Assembly: GCF_900240265.1 (NCBI RefSeq)
Contig: NZ_LT964739.1
Coordinates: 1,835,225-1,899,224 of the forward strand
Direction of reading: 5' to 3'
DNA from: Galactobacillus timonensis
GTDB lineage: Bacteria > Bacillota_I > Bacilli_A > Erysipelotrichales > Erysipelotrichaceae
Length of the DNA: 64,000 nt
Shown: positions 1-8,659 of the stretch, piece after piece
How the letters are laid out: the number at the start of each line of letters is the position of its first letter
Position numbering within the stretch: the first letter of the stretch is position 1
Program-made: the position numbers and the translations under genes
The notes under the pieces: model-generated
What the model was told of the DNA's origin: nothing
Seen by the model: only the letters and a program-made list of their open reading frames with translations
Database searches by the model: none

Positions 1-1
1 A

Positions 2-529
2 ATTCTTGAACTGGATGGTTCCAGATTGTTGATTACAGGGAGAACTGGAAGTCAAAATGTATACAGGCATGCTTATGAGTTTTCTGTTGACAACGAACAT
101 GGACAATATTTGAAGAACCTTCAGAAGTACTGCCAGAGATGTGCAACTGCAGGAAAAGATGTAGAACTGAAAGTTACAAGTTGCGATGGTATTTCTGCTG
201 AAGACAACGTTAAGATGTACGACTGGTTTATCAGCAGAATTGAGCAGCCTTGTTATTTGAAACTGTTTAATAATGAAAGAAAACAATTATCTAATTGTCG
301 CGATGCTTTCTGCTCTCTGTCGATATTGAAGCAGGCAAAGGCATTGATGGAAATATTGAAAGTTTTTAAATGTGATTCAGTATTTGGAAACTTTAAGGAA
401 TTTAATGGGTCTTCTGGTACTGCAGGAAGAGTTCAGAAATCAAGTAACATATCTTCATTTACCAGCGCTTTCCTGATTCATCAATCAAGTACAGGTCTCT
501 ATGAAACAAAAGTTGATCTTTTGAAATGA
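2..529 (+). CDS. cas9: Cas9 C-terminal fragment (type II-A, 5' end outside window)
   Basis: This is an open frame running in from the window edge and ending at TGA 527-529, about 175 codons. The last residues (SSTGLYETKVDLLK) match the conserved Cas9 C-terminal pattern TGLYETRIDL, and cas1 begins three bases after the stop. Cas9 is the RNA-guided endonuclease that cuts invader DNA. Only the tail of the PAM-interacting domain is visible, so the RuvC and HNH catalytic residues cannot be checked here. A start codon within the fragment (TTG at 26) is not a real start because the frame is open through the edge. The gene is AT-rich compared with the housekeeping genes further right, as are cas1, cas2 and csn2. 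Confidence 0.9.
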   Translation: MLELDGSRLLITGRTGSQNVYRHAYEFSVDNEHGQYLKNLQKYCQRCATAGKDVELKVTSCDGISAEDNVKMYDWFISRIEQPCYLKLFNNERKQLSNCRDAFCSLSILKQAKALMEILKVFKCDSVFGNFKEFNGSSGTAGRVQKSSNISSFTSAFLIHQSSTGLYETKVDLLK

Positions 530-532
530 TTT

Positions 533-1441
533 ATGGGCTGGCGTGTTGTTGCAATCTCCAGTATTGCGAAACTTGATTACAAATTGGATTATCTCGTTAT
601 CAGAACCAAGGATAATGTGAACCGCATTCATATAAGTGAGATTTCTGTCCTGATCATCGAGTCTACAGCAGTTTCATTAACTGCTTATCTCCTTGTAGAG
701 CTTGCGAAGAACAAAGTCGATGTTGTTTTCTGCGATGAACGGCGGTTCCCGTTTGCAAGATTTCAACCACTTTATGGCAGCCATGATACTTCTGATAAGG
801 TCAGAAAGCAGGTTGTTTGGCCGCCAGATGTAAAAAAGGCAATATGGAGCAGGGTAGTTGTCGCTAAGATCCTGGGGCAAAGTGCAGTTTTGGACCGGAT
901 TGGAAGCACAGAAGGCAGAGATGCATTGCTGGAGTTTGCAAAAGAAGTAATGCCCGGCGATGTGACAAATCGGGAAGGGCATGCAGCAAAAGTATATTTC
1001 AACAGATTATTTGGCATGAGCTTTACAAGAACGGATAAGGACAATGTAATCAATTCTTGTCTGAATTACGGCTATAGTCTTCTGCTTTCTGTTGTCGCGA
1101 GAGAGGTGGTCAACAACGGTTACGTTACTCAGCTGGGCATTCATCATGACAATATGTTTAATGATCTAAACCTTGCTTGTGACTTAATGGAACCATTTCG
1201 GCCATTTATTGATCTTCTTTGCGTTCAAATGAAGCCGGATCAGTTCGGTAAAGATCAGAAACTTCAGTTGATTGGTTTTATGAACCGTCAGGTCAATATT
1301 GACAGTAAGCAGCAGTTCATCCTGAATGCCATTGAAATATACGTTAAAAGCGTTTTGACATCTTTAGAATGTGGGGATCCATCGATCATTAAATTTCCTG
1401 ATTATGAATTTTCGATATATGAGAGTTCTGGTGTTCTTTGA
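533..1441 (+). CDS. cas1: CRISPR-associated endonuclease Cas1 (type II-A)
   Basis: The 302-residue product is the integrase subunit of the Cas1-Cas2 spacer-acquisition complex. Metal-binding residues expected for Cas1 are visible as E148 (in NREGHAAKVYFN), H204/H205 (in LGIHHDN) and E220 (in DLMEPFRPFID). The length is normal for type II Cas1. ATG at 533 lies 3 bp after the cas9 stop, and the N-terminus MGWRVVAISS is typical of II-A Cas1. The 3' end overlaps cas2 by 38 bp. It should act with Cas2 and Csn2, and with Cas9 for PAM choice, inserting new spacers at the leader end near 2438. Confidence 0.95.
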   Translation: MGWRVVAISSIAKLDYKLDYLVIRTKDNVNRIHISEISVLIIESTAVSLTAYLLVELAKNKVDVVFCDERRFPFARFQPLYGSHDTSDKVRKQVVWPPDVKKAIWSRVVVAKILGQSAVLDRIGSTEGRDALLEFAKEVMPGDVTNREGHAAKVYFNRLFGMSFTRTDKDNVINSCLNYGYSLLLSVVAREVVNNGYVTQLGIHHDNMFNDLNLACDLMEPFRPFIDLLCVQMKPDQFGKDQKLQLIGFMNRQVNIDSKQQFILNAIEIYVKSVLTSLECGDPSIIKFPDYEFSIYESSGVL

Positions 1442-1724
1442 TCTTCCTGTTACAACTGCAGCAGGCAGACGAGCATATACAACGTTTAGAAAATTTCTGA
1501 TTAAAGACGGCTTCTTTATGATGCAGGAATCGGTCTATTGCAAAATAGCCCTTAACCAGCAGTCAAGTAATGCAATTGTTGAGCAAATCAAAAACAATAA
1601 GCCGGATTGCGGTCTTGTTCAGGTACTCGTTATTACTGAGAAACAGTATTCCAATATTGTTCATGTGGTTGGAGACAATAAAAGTGACGTCATTAACTCA
1701 TCGGAACGATTGGTGGTCTTATGA
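1404..1724 (+). CDS. cas2: CRISPR-associated protein Cas2 (type II-A)
   Basis: The 106-residue product is the structural dimer of the Cas1-Cas2 integrase. The start at ATG 1404 gives MNFRYMRVLVFFDLP, which parallels the MSYRYMRMILMFDMP opening of streptococcal II-A Cas2. The frame extends further upstream, but nothing upstream resembles Cas2. ATG at 1419 (MRVLVFFDLP) is a possible alternative start. The conserved first-strand aspartate is D13. A 38-bp overlap with cas1 and a 4-bp overlap with csn2 indicate one operon. Confidence 0.93.
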   Translation: MNFRYMRVLVFFDLPVTTAAGRRAYTTFRKFLIKDGFFMMQESVYCKIALNQQSSNAIVEQIKNNKPDCGLVQVLVITEKQYSNIVHVVGDNKSDVINSSERLVVL

Positions 1725-2383
1725 TCCTGGTGAATCCTAACTATTTTGATCCGATATCCATTACTGAGGAATATCCCGAGACTCTGGTTGTGGAAGATAA
1801 TTTCTATTATCGGAGTATTCTGACGGACATGATTGAGCAGTTGAAGACCGGGAAAGGTGATTTTGTTCTTTCGGAAAATGAGGAAATCATCAGCTGCCAG
1901 AACATTCAAATTGTTACCGATCTTCTTCAAATGGATTTTTCTGATCGAACAGCAAAGACAAGACTCCAGCAGACTATTGCATTCGATTTTCGCGATGATC
2001 CGGCTGTTGAAAGTATCCGTGAAGATCTTTATCATTTCTGCTTTAAAATCTGTACAGATTATCCTCTTCCGGTCAGCTTCAAAATGGATCTGACAGCCAT
2101 TGATCTTGTAAAAATGATGGATTTTTTCCTTGATCTTAGCTTTTCTTCATGGGTAGAGAAGATTATTCTTCTCCTTGAAGCGGAGCGTTCCCTGCTAAAG
2201 AAGAATCTGTTTATCTTCTCAGGTTTAAAGGATCTGATGAATAAAGAAGAGTATGCGGCTCTTGAGAAGGAATTGAAGTATCGAAAGTTCAGTGTACTAA
2301 TGATAGAACATCGTGAACATCAGGATCTCGATGACAAAGATCATCTAAGGATTATTGATAAGGATCTCTGCCTGATAGAATAA
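1721..2383 (+). CDS. csn2: CRISPR-associated protein Csn2 (type II-A)
   Basis: The 220-residue product is in the normal size range for Csn2, a ring-forming, DNA-end-binding protein that defines subtype II-A and is needed for spacer acquisition. The ATGA overlap with cas2 shows translational coupling. Sequence conservation in Csn2 is low, so the call rests mainly on the position as the last gene after cas9-cas1-cas2, the size, the acidic N-terminus, and the helical C-terminal half (SWVEKIILLLEAERSLLKK). The CRISPR leader starts directly after the stop codon. Confidence 0.9.
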   Translation: MILVNPNYFDPISITEEYPETLVVEDNFYYRSILTDMIEQLKTGKGDFVLSENEEIISCQNIQIVTDLLQMDFSDRTAKTRLQQTIAFDFRDDPAVESIREDLYHFCFKICTDYPLPVSFKMDLTAIDLVKMMDFFLDLSFSSWVEKIILLLEAERSLLKKNLFIFSGLKDLMNKEEYAALEKELKYRKFSVLMIEHREHQDLDDKDHLRIIDKDLCLIE

Positions 2384-2437
2384 TAGGTGCCAGAAGCCTG
2401 TTTGCTATGCAGGTAAATACATAGGTCCAAATTTGAG
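2384..2437 (+). promoter_or_regulatory. CRISPR leader with ATTTGAG leader-anchoring sequence
   Basis: Only 54 bp separate the csn2 stop from the first repeat. The last seven bases, 2431-2437, read ATTTGAG. In Streptococcus II-A systems this motif at the leader-repeat junction directs Cas1-Cas2 to integrate at the first repeat. I see no convincing promoter in the 54 bp, so pre-crRNA transcription may start inside csn2 or come from the cas operon. Confidence 0.8.
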
Positions 2438-5400
2438 GTTTGAGAGCTATGTAATTTCTTTTGGTAGCAAAGCGATGGTAGCCTCTTTGATACATCATAC
2501 AAGGTTTGAGAGCTATGTAATTTCTTTTGGTAGCAAAGCAATTAAAGTTGCAATGCTTTTTACCCTTATGTTTGAGAGCTATGTAATTTCTTTTGGTAGC
2601 AAAGCAATTAAAGTTGCAATGCTTTTTACCCTTATGTTTGAGAGCTATGTAATTTCTTTTGGTAGCAAAGCTAAGAGAAGGATGGCATATCGTAGCAGGC
2701 TGTTTGAGAGCTATGTAATTTCTTTTGGTAGCAAAGCCACGACATGAAACACAAAATACTATCTATCGTTTGAGAGCTATGTAATTTCTTTTGGTAGCAA
2801 AGCTTCTTTGGAGAACGGGTACAAATGCTGCCGGTTTGAGAGCTATGTAATTTCTTTTGGTAGCAAAGCTCCCCATGTACGGCTGCGGATGTACTCAACG
2901 TTTGAGAGCTATGTAATTTCTTTTGGTAGCAAAGCCAGTCTATGGTCAATCCTATGCCTGGGGCAGTTTGAGAGCTATGTAATTTCTTTTGGTAGCAAAG
3001 CCTTTACTTTTTCAGACGGATCAAACCCGTAGTTTGAGAGCTATGTAATTTCTTTTGGTAGCAAAGCTATTTTGAATTCCTGTCGCCTGCTGCACGCGTT
3101 TGAGAGCTATGTAATTTCTTTTGGTAGCAAAGCAGTTCTTAGAGTTAAACGTAATCACGGCATGTTTGAGAGCTATGTAATTTCTTTTGGTAGCAAAGCC
3201 CATCAGCCGATCCTTATCAACCATGTGCTGTTTGAGAGCTATGTAATTTCTTTTGGTAGCAAAGCTATCAACGCTGTATGGTTCCATTCCTTTCTGTTTG
3301 AGAGCTATGTAATTTCTTTTGGTAGCAAAGCTCAGAGTGATGTATCTGATGCCGGAGGATCGTTTGAGAGCTATGTAATTTCTTTTGGTAGCAAAGCAAT
3401 ACATTGACAGCAATGCAGACGATGTTCGTTTGAGAGCTATGTAATTTCTTTTGGTAGCAAAGCGGAATTCCTTCGACGACATCGAAGATGCCAGTTTGAG
3501 AGCTATGTAATTTCTTTTGGTAGCAAAGCAGCCGATGACCTTATGTCTTTTTGTTCCTGGTTTGAGAGCTATGTAATTTCTTTTGGTAGCAAAGCACCGG
3601 ACACGGGAAGAACTGAACAGCGGAAGTTTGAGAGCTATGTAATTTCTTTTGGTAGCAAAGCAGTGGAACCGGTTGCTGTGCTGACCGACATGTTTGAGAG
3701 CTATGTAATTTCTTTTGGTAGCAAAGCGAAAACCGTATGCCTTCATGTCCTGCACCAGTTTGAGAGCTATGTAATTTCTTTTGGTAGCAAAGCAAAGGTC
3801 ATTCCACATAAAGTCAGGGCAGTGTTTGAGAGCTATGTAATTTCTTTTGGTAGCAAAGCTCTCCGGCACCATGCGCCCGATGAACAGGAGTTTGAGAGCT
3901 ATGTAATTTCTTTTGGTAGCAAAGCTAAGTGTTACTAAAATCCTTGTAATAGTTGAGTTTGAGAGCTATGTAATTTCTTTTGGTAGCAAAGCATCTCCCC
4001 CAACTACTGTACATGACACGGAGTTTGAGAGCTATGTAATTTCTTTTGGTAGCAAAGCAACCGTACCGACCATCGATATTCCTATTCGGTTTGAGAGCTA
4101 TGTAATTTCTTTTGGTAGCAAAGCGGATGTCTGTTCCGACAAACTGCGGCAGCGGTTTGAGAGCTATGTAATTTCTTTTGGTAGCAAAGCCGGTAAAATC
4201 GTTTTCCGCTTCCATGAGTCGTTTGAGAGCTATGTAATTTCTTTTGGTAGCAAAGCCGTGCAGCTGATGCCGTTTTTATTTATGCAGTTTGAGAGCTATG
4301 TAATTTCTTTTGGTAGCAAAGCTAAACGCGCAATCAAGCTGATCGCGGAACAAGTTTGAGAGCTATGTAATTTCTTTTGGTAGCAAAGCCTGCTTTCTGT
4401 CGATGTTCTGAGACTGCTTGTTTGAGAGCTATGTAATTTCTTTTGGTAGCAAAGCTTCGCTTTTCCATTTCCTTACCTCCTTATTGTTTGAGAGCTATGT
4501 AATTTCTTTTGGTAGCAAAGCCAGTCGGTTCAGCGAGAATAATCGGCGCAAGTTTGAGAGCTATGTAATTTCTTTTGGTAGCAAAGCTTCTCGGTCGGGT
4601 GGAATACCGGCTGGATGGTTTGAGAGCTATGTAATTTCTTTTGGTAGCAAAGCCTGCCCGTTTCTGTTTCCACGCCCCCGAGTGTTTGAGAGCTATGTAA
4701 TTTCTTTTGGTAGCAAAGCCAGACGGAAAGAAGGAAAATGTTTCGACATGTTTGAGAGCTATGTAATTTCTTTTGGTAGCAAAGCTTCGGCTTTGCTTCA
4801 ATGTTCCCCCTGTTAGTTTGAGAGCTATGTAATTTCTTTTGGTAGCAAAGCTTTTCCGTCTCTACTTCTCTGAGGCATATAGTTTGAGAGCTATGTAATT
4901 TCTTTTGGTAGCAAAGCCTGATTCATACGCTGAACTTTCCTAATCCGTGTTTGAGAGCTATGTAATTTCTTTTGGTAGCAAAGCTCTGCCCCTCGATTAC
5001 AGGCTTCAGGATGTGTTTGAGAGCTATGTAATTTCTTTTGGTAGCAAAGCCGTCAACGATCATTGCTGCATTAAACGCCTGTTTGAGAGCTATGTAATTT
5101 CTTTTGGTAGCAAAGCAGTTTTACCACTACCCTTTTTACCAAAAACGTTTGAGAGCTATGTAATTTCTTTTGGTAGCAAAGCCTGCCTGATGTTGATACT
5201 ATCTGTGTTGCAGTTTGAGAGCTATGTAATTTCTTTTGGTAGCAAAGCATTTGATAGATTTACAGGTTGATCCGGACGGTTTGAGAGCTATGTAATTTCT
5301 TTTGGTAGCAAAGCTGCAGGACAGTTCAATAAGCGGATAACGATAGTTTGAGAGCTATGTAATTTCTTTTGGTAGCAAAGCCCCACACAGCGATGTATCT

Positions 5401-6307
5401 GCGCGGCAATCGTTTGAGAGCTATGTAATTTCTTTTGGTAGCAAAGCCGCGTGAGCAGTTTGGGAAACGCATGGCCGGTTTGAGAGCTATGTAATTTCTT
5501 TTGGTAGCAAAGCATACATCACTGTTAATGCCGATCTGCAAGTGTTTGAGAGCTATGTAATTTCTTTTGGTAGCAAAGCCTTAGTGTATCTGCTGATATC
5601 CGCATACATGTTTGAGAGCTATGTAATTTCTTTTGGTAGCAAAGCTGCATTGACCTCGCTCAAGTCGATTCCGGAGTTTGAGAGCTATGTAATTTCTTTT
5701 GGTAGCAAAGCTGTTTGAAAAAGATTTGTTATCCACCTACGGTTTGAGAGCTATGTAATTTCTTTTGGTAGCAAAGCCAATAGCGCGCTTAAATAAATAG
5801 CGCTTGTGTTTGAGAGCTATGTAATTTCTTTTGGTAGCAAAGCTTGTTTTCTGGTCTTCAGTGATAAATGTTTGTTTGAGAGCTATGTAATTTCTTTTGG
5901 TAGCAAAGCCAAAGATGAGGCTACAGAAAAAATTGTCGATGTTTGAGAGCTATGTAATTTCTTTTGGTAGCAAAGCATCCTTCCCGCCCGCTTCAAATTG
6001 TGGGCTGTTTGAGAGCTATGTAATTTCTTCTGGTAGCAAAGCCTTCATTGCCGCTTCGAACTGTTCCTGTGTGTTTGAGAGCTATGTAATTTCTTCTGGT
6101 AGCAAAGCACTATTCCTCTCATTGCTATTCCTCGATTAGTTTGAGAGCTATGTAATTTCTTCTGGTAGCAAAGCTTGCCTGTGGCGATCGTGTAATTGAC
6201 TACAGTTTGAGAGCTATGTAATTTCTTCTGGTAGCAAAGCAAGAATTGCTGAAGTATTGAGGCCTATATCAGTTTGAGAGCTGTGTAATTTCTTCTGGTA
6301 GTCATTC
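2438..6307 (+). CRISPR. Type II-A CRISPR array, 59 repeats and 58 spacers
   Basis: The 36-bp repeat begins GTTTGAGAGC and ends GGTAGCAAAGC, recurring every 66 bp (67 bp at six places). I located all 59 starts from 2438 to 6272. Spacers are 30 bp, with six of 31 bp (the spacers beginning near 3926, 4323, 4918, 5315, 5910 and 6241). Repeats from 2438 to 5976 are invariant. The four starting at 6007, 6073, 6139 and 6205 have C instead of T at repeat position 24. The last (6272-6307) has the same change, A12G, and a diverged final segment, marking the leader-distal end. GTTTGAGAGC is typical of II-A repeats. Transcription is expected rightward, continuing from csn2. Confidence 0.99.
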
Positions 6308-6387
6308 CATTTGATGATGATTGAGGCAGGCAGCGTTTTCTTTCTATGAAAGAACTATACTGGTAACGATGAGTGAGAGGTGTTGTG

Positions 6388-7446
6388 ATGGAAGAACGGG
6401 AACGCATTGAGCAGCTTTCGAATCTGTTTGGACCTTCTGGCTTTGAGGATGAAGTATCGGATTTTGTTCGCTCTGAATTAAAGGAGCTCAGTCTTCATCA
6501 GGACCATATGCGCAATCTCTCGGGTGCCTTTGGAACGGATGGTCCGGTTGTGATGCTGGACGCGCATCTGGATGAGGTTGGGCTGATTGTGCAGGCGATC
6601 AAACCGGATGGGACGATGCGTTTTCTGACGCTTGGACGCATGGCGCCAGAGGCAGTAGCGGCCAGTAGTTTCCGCATCCGTACGGACAAGGGTACATATG
6701 TTCCGGCGGTTGTGGCATGCAAGCCGCCCCATTTCCGTTCGTCATTGGAAAAGAATATGCCTTTGGATATTTCGTCGATGGTTCTGGATTGCGGCACATC
6801 GAGCAAAGAGGAGACGGAGGCCTTGGGCATCTCGATCGGATCGCCCGCAGCTCCGGATGTGGTGTGCCGCTATGATCAGAATCTGCACCGGTTCTATGGC
6901 AAGGCGTTTGACTGCCGCATCGGTGTGGCGGCGGAAATCGAAACGCTGAAGCGCCTGGAGAGGGAAGGCTTTGATCATCTGTCCTGCCGTGTCGGTGCTT
7001 CCTTTGCGGTGCAGGAAGAAGTCGGGGAACGCGGGGTTCTGGTGAATGCTTCGCGGCTTCAGCCGGATGTCATGATCTGCTTCGAAGGCTGTCCTGCCGA
7101 TGATACGTTCTCGGAAGACTATATGGTGCAGGCGGCTCTTGGAAAGGGGCCGATGCTAAGGAATATGGACGTTTCCATGATTACCAACTGGCGCTTCCAG
7201 AAGTTCGCCGTTGATCTTGCGAAGCAGTGCGGCATTCCTGTGCAGCAGTCGGTACGTGCCGGCGGCGGTACGAATGCGGCGGCTGTCAACAGCCGCTTTG
7301 GTACGCCGGCGATCGTGATCGGCATTCCGGTGCGCTATATTCACAGTCCGAATTGTTTCGTGGATGAACGTGACTATGAAAATGCGGTAAAGCTGGCTGT
7401 GGCACTGGTGCATGCGCTGACGGCTTCCAATGTAGGCAAACTGTAA
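6388..7446 (+). CDS. M42 family metallopeptidase (glutamyl aminopeptidase type)
   Basis: The 352-residue product is a cytosolic, probably dodecameric di-metal aminopeptidase that trims peptides. Family residues are visible: H60 and D62 in DAHLDEVG, the bridging Asp D175 in KAFDCRIG, the catalytic/metal pair E210-E211 in QEEVGERG, and H319 in YIHSPNC. ATG 6388 is chosen because GAGAGG (6375-6380) sits 7 nt upstream; an in-frame GTG at 6373 lacks a comparable site. A -10-like TATACT at 6356-6361 could be its promoter. It begins 80 bp after the CRISPR array and is likely unrelated to it. Confidence 0.9.
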   Translation: MEERERIEQLSNLFGPSGFEDEVSDFVRSELKELSLHQDHMRNLSGAFGTDGPVVMLDAHLDEVGLIVQAIKPDGTMRFLTLGRMAPEAVAASSFRIRTDKGTYVPAVVACKPPHFRSSLEKNMPLDISSMVLDCGTSSKEETEALGISIGSPAAPDVVCRYDQNLHRFYGKAFDCRIGVAAEIETLKRLEREGFDHLSCRVGASFAVQEEVGERGVLVNASRLQPDVMICFEGCPADDTFSEDYMVQAALGKGPMLRNMDVSMITNWRFQKFAVDLAKQCGIPVQQSVRAGGGTNAAAVNSRFGTPAIVIGIPVRYIHSPNCFVDERDYENAVKLAVALVHALTASNVGKL

Positions 7447-7517
7447 GAAAGTGGGCCGTTTCCTCTATTGAAAATATGTAAAATAGAGGAAGAATCAGCT
7501 TTGAGTAGAGGTGTTCA

Positions 7518-7937
7518 ATGAAAATTACATCCGATGATCTGAAGAATGGTGTATGGGATGATTCCATTTCCCATCTGACCTGCGGAAAGAATGAGAGTCC
7601 GCAGCTGAGCATTGAGCCGGTGAACGGCGCCGTCAGCTATGCGGTCTATATGCTTGATCCGGATGGCCATGACTGGGAACACTGGGCAAGCATCGGCAGT
7701 GAGACAGAGATCGTGCATGGAGACAATCCGGGCAGCTATGTAGGTCCCTATCCTCCTTCGGGAACGCATCGTTACATCATTTACGTGTTTGCGCTGAAGA
7801 AGGAAATCTATGATCTTCCGGGCAGCTTTGATGCGCCGGGCAACCGGATCGAAGAGATCCGACGTGCGCTTGGACCTTTGACGCTGGACGAAGGGTCATT
7901 GACAGGTACGTTTACGCGCAGAAAGGGAGTGATCTGA
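7518..7937 (+). CDS. YbhB/YbcL (PEBP, Raf-kinase-inhibitor-like) family protein
   Basis: The 139-residue product carries the PEBP signature: the ligand-pocket segment GPYPPSGTHRYIIYVFAL, an upstream P-N-x-x-E-S-P-Q-L-like segment (NESPQLS), and DPDGHDWEHW, which resembles the conserved D-x-D-x-P region. Bacterial PEBP proteins are small cytosolic or secreted proteins of unclear ligand; no signal peptide is present here. Its stop overlaps the next start by one base (TGATG), so it is coupled to the unknown gene that follows. A hairpin (TTCCTCTATT 7460-7469 pairing with 7482-7491) without a T-run precedes it. Confidence 0.85.
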   Translation: MKITSDDLKNGVWDDSISHLTCGKNESPQLSIEPVNGAVSYAVYMLDPDGHDWEHWASIGSETEIVHGDNPGSYVGPYPPSGTHRYIIYVFALKKEIYDLPGSFDAPGNRIEEIRRALGPLTLDEGSLTGTFTRRKGVI

Positions 7938-8368
7938 TGGAACAGGTACAGATCTGGGAAGCCATCGAGGCCGGTGAACAGGCACACGATGATCTCAGCA
8001 GCGCCTATGACAAACTGTGCAGTGCAGCAGGCTGGGGATGGCTTGATGTATTCGGAGGAAAGATGATCGTTACCGCGATCAAGCGTCAGCGCATGAGTGA
8101 GGCCGACGCATTGATGGACCGGGCGCAGCGTTCGCTTTCGCATTTTGCGGATGTGCTGCAGAACTACGGAATGCTGGTGCCGGACCGTGTCGGAGGGACT
8201 CTGGATGCTCTGGATGTCTTTGACTGGTTCCTGGATAATCCGATTACGGACATGATGGTACAGAGCCGCATCAGTCAGGCGAAGACGACGGTTCAGCAGA
8301 TGCTTGAAGATCTGGAAGTGGAACTGAACCGTCTGCACACATATGCCGAACAAACGGCAGGGAGATAA
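7937..8368 (+). CDS. Uncharacterised helical protein, 143 aa
   Basis: I do not recognise this family. The protein has no signal peptide or clear membrane segment. It is rich in predicted helix, with a glycine/tryptophan patch (AAGWGWLDVFGGKMIVTAIK, about residues 29-48) followed by a charged helical region (RQRMSEADALMDRAQRSL). The start is coupled by a 1-bp overlap to the YbhB-like gene, and the next gene starts 5 bp after its stop, so it is in an operon with a PEBP-like protein and a TM1266-like regulator. That context gives no firm function. A real gene is supported by tight spacing and codon use like its neighbours. Confidence 0.75.
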   Translation: MEQVQIWEAIEAGEQAHDDLSSAYDKLCSAAGWGWLDVFGGKMIVTAIKRQRMSEADALMDRAQRSLSHFADVLQNYGMLVPDRVGGTLDALDVFDWFLDNPITDMMVQSRISQAKTTVQQMLEDLEVELNRLHTYAEQTAGR

Positions 8369-8373
8369 AGAAC

Positions 8374-8610
8374 ATGATTGCAGTCATCAGTATTGTTGTT
8401 GAAAATCCGGAATCTGCAGAGGATGTGAACCGCATTCTCCATGTGCACCGTGATGCGATCATCGGACGCATGGGCATCCCGTACCGTAAGAAGAACATCA
8501 ATATCATTTCGGTTGCGGTCGATGCCGGCGAATCTGAGATTGCGGGGATGAAGAAGGAGCTCGGGGAAGTTTCCGGTATCCGCGCTGCCAGCGTCGAAAC
8601 GGCCGAATGA
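8374..8610 (+). CDS. TM1266-family iron-only hydrogenase system regulator-like protein
   Basis: The 78-residue product resembles the TM1266 family, which has a ferredoxin-like/ACT fold and is annotated as a putative iron-only hydrogenase system regulator. Diagnostic segments are the N-terminal beta strand with VENPESAEDVNRIL and the IIGRMGIPYRKKNINIISV block. No DNA-binding domain is present, so the regulatory label comes only from family naming. The Shine-Dalgarno GGGAGA is about 8 nt upstream of ATG 8374. It is the last gene before the leuS T-box promoter. No hydrogenase genes are in the window. Confidence 0.85.
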   Translation: MIAVISIVVENPESAEDVNRILHVHRDAIIGRMGIPYRKKNINIISVAVDAGESEIAGMKKELGEVSGIRAASVETAE

Positions 8611-8623
8611 GGCTGGAATTGAA

Positions 8624-8652
8624 TTGAATTCCACGGCGTGCTTTGTTAGAAT
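8624..8652 (+). promoter_or_regulatory. Promoter of the leuS T-box transcript
   Basis: The -35 TTGAAT (8624-8629) is 17 bp from the -10 TAGAAT (8647-8652), which has an extended -10 TGT (8644-8646). The T-box leader begins a few bases downstream. Confidence 0.75.
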
Positions 8653-8659
8653 GAGCGTG

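Noticed and set aside
2450..2460. TATGTAAT within each repeat as an internal -10 promoter, as in type II-C arrays
   Set aside because: The match is weak, no -35 is fixed in the spacers, and II-A arrays are normally transcribed from the leader side.
2433..6242. Many open frames of 60-280 codons on both strands across the array with repeated peptides such as FESYVISFGSKA
   Set aside because: They are translations of the CRISPR repeat, whose 66-bp period keeps frames open; the spacers differ without codon logic.
7460..7491. Hairpin between the M42 gene and the YbhB-like gene as a terminator
   Set aside because: The stem is good but no T-run follows on the plus strand.
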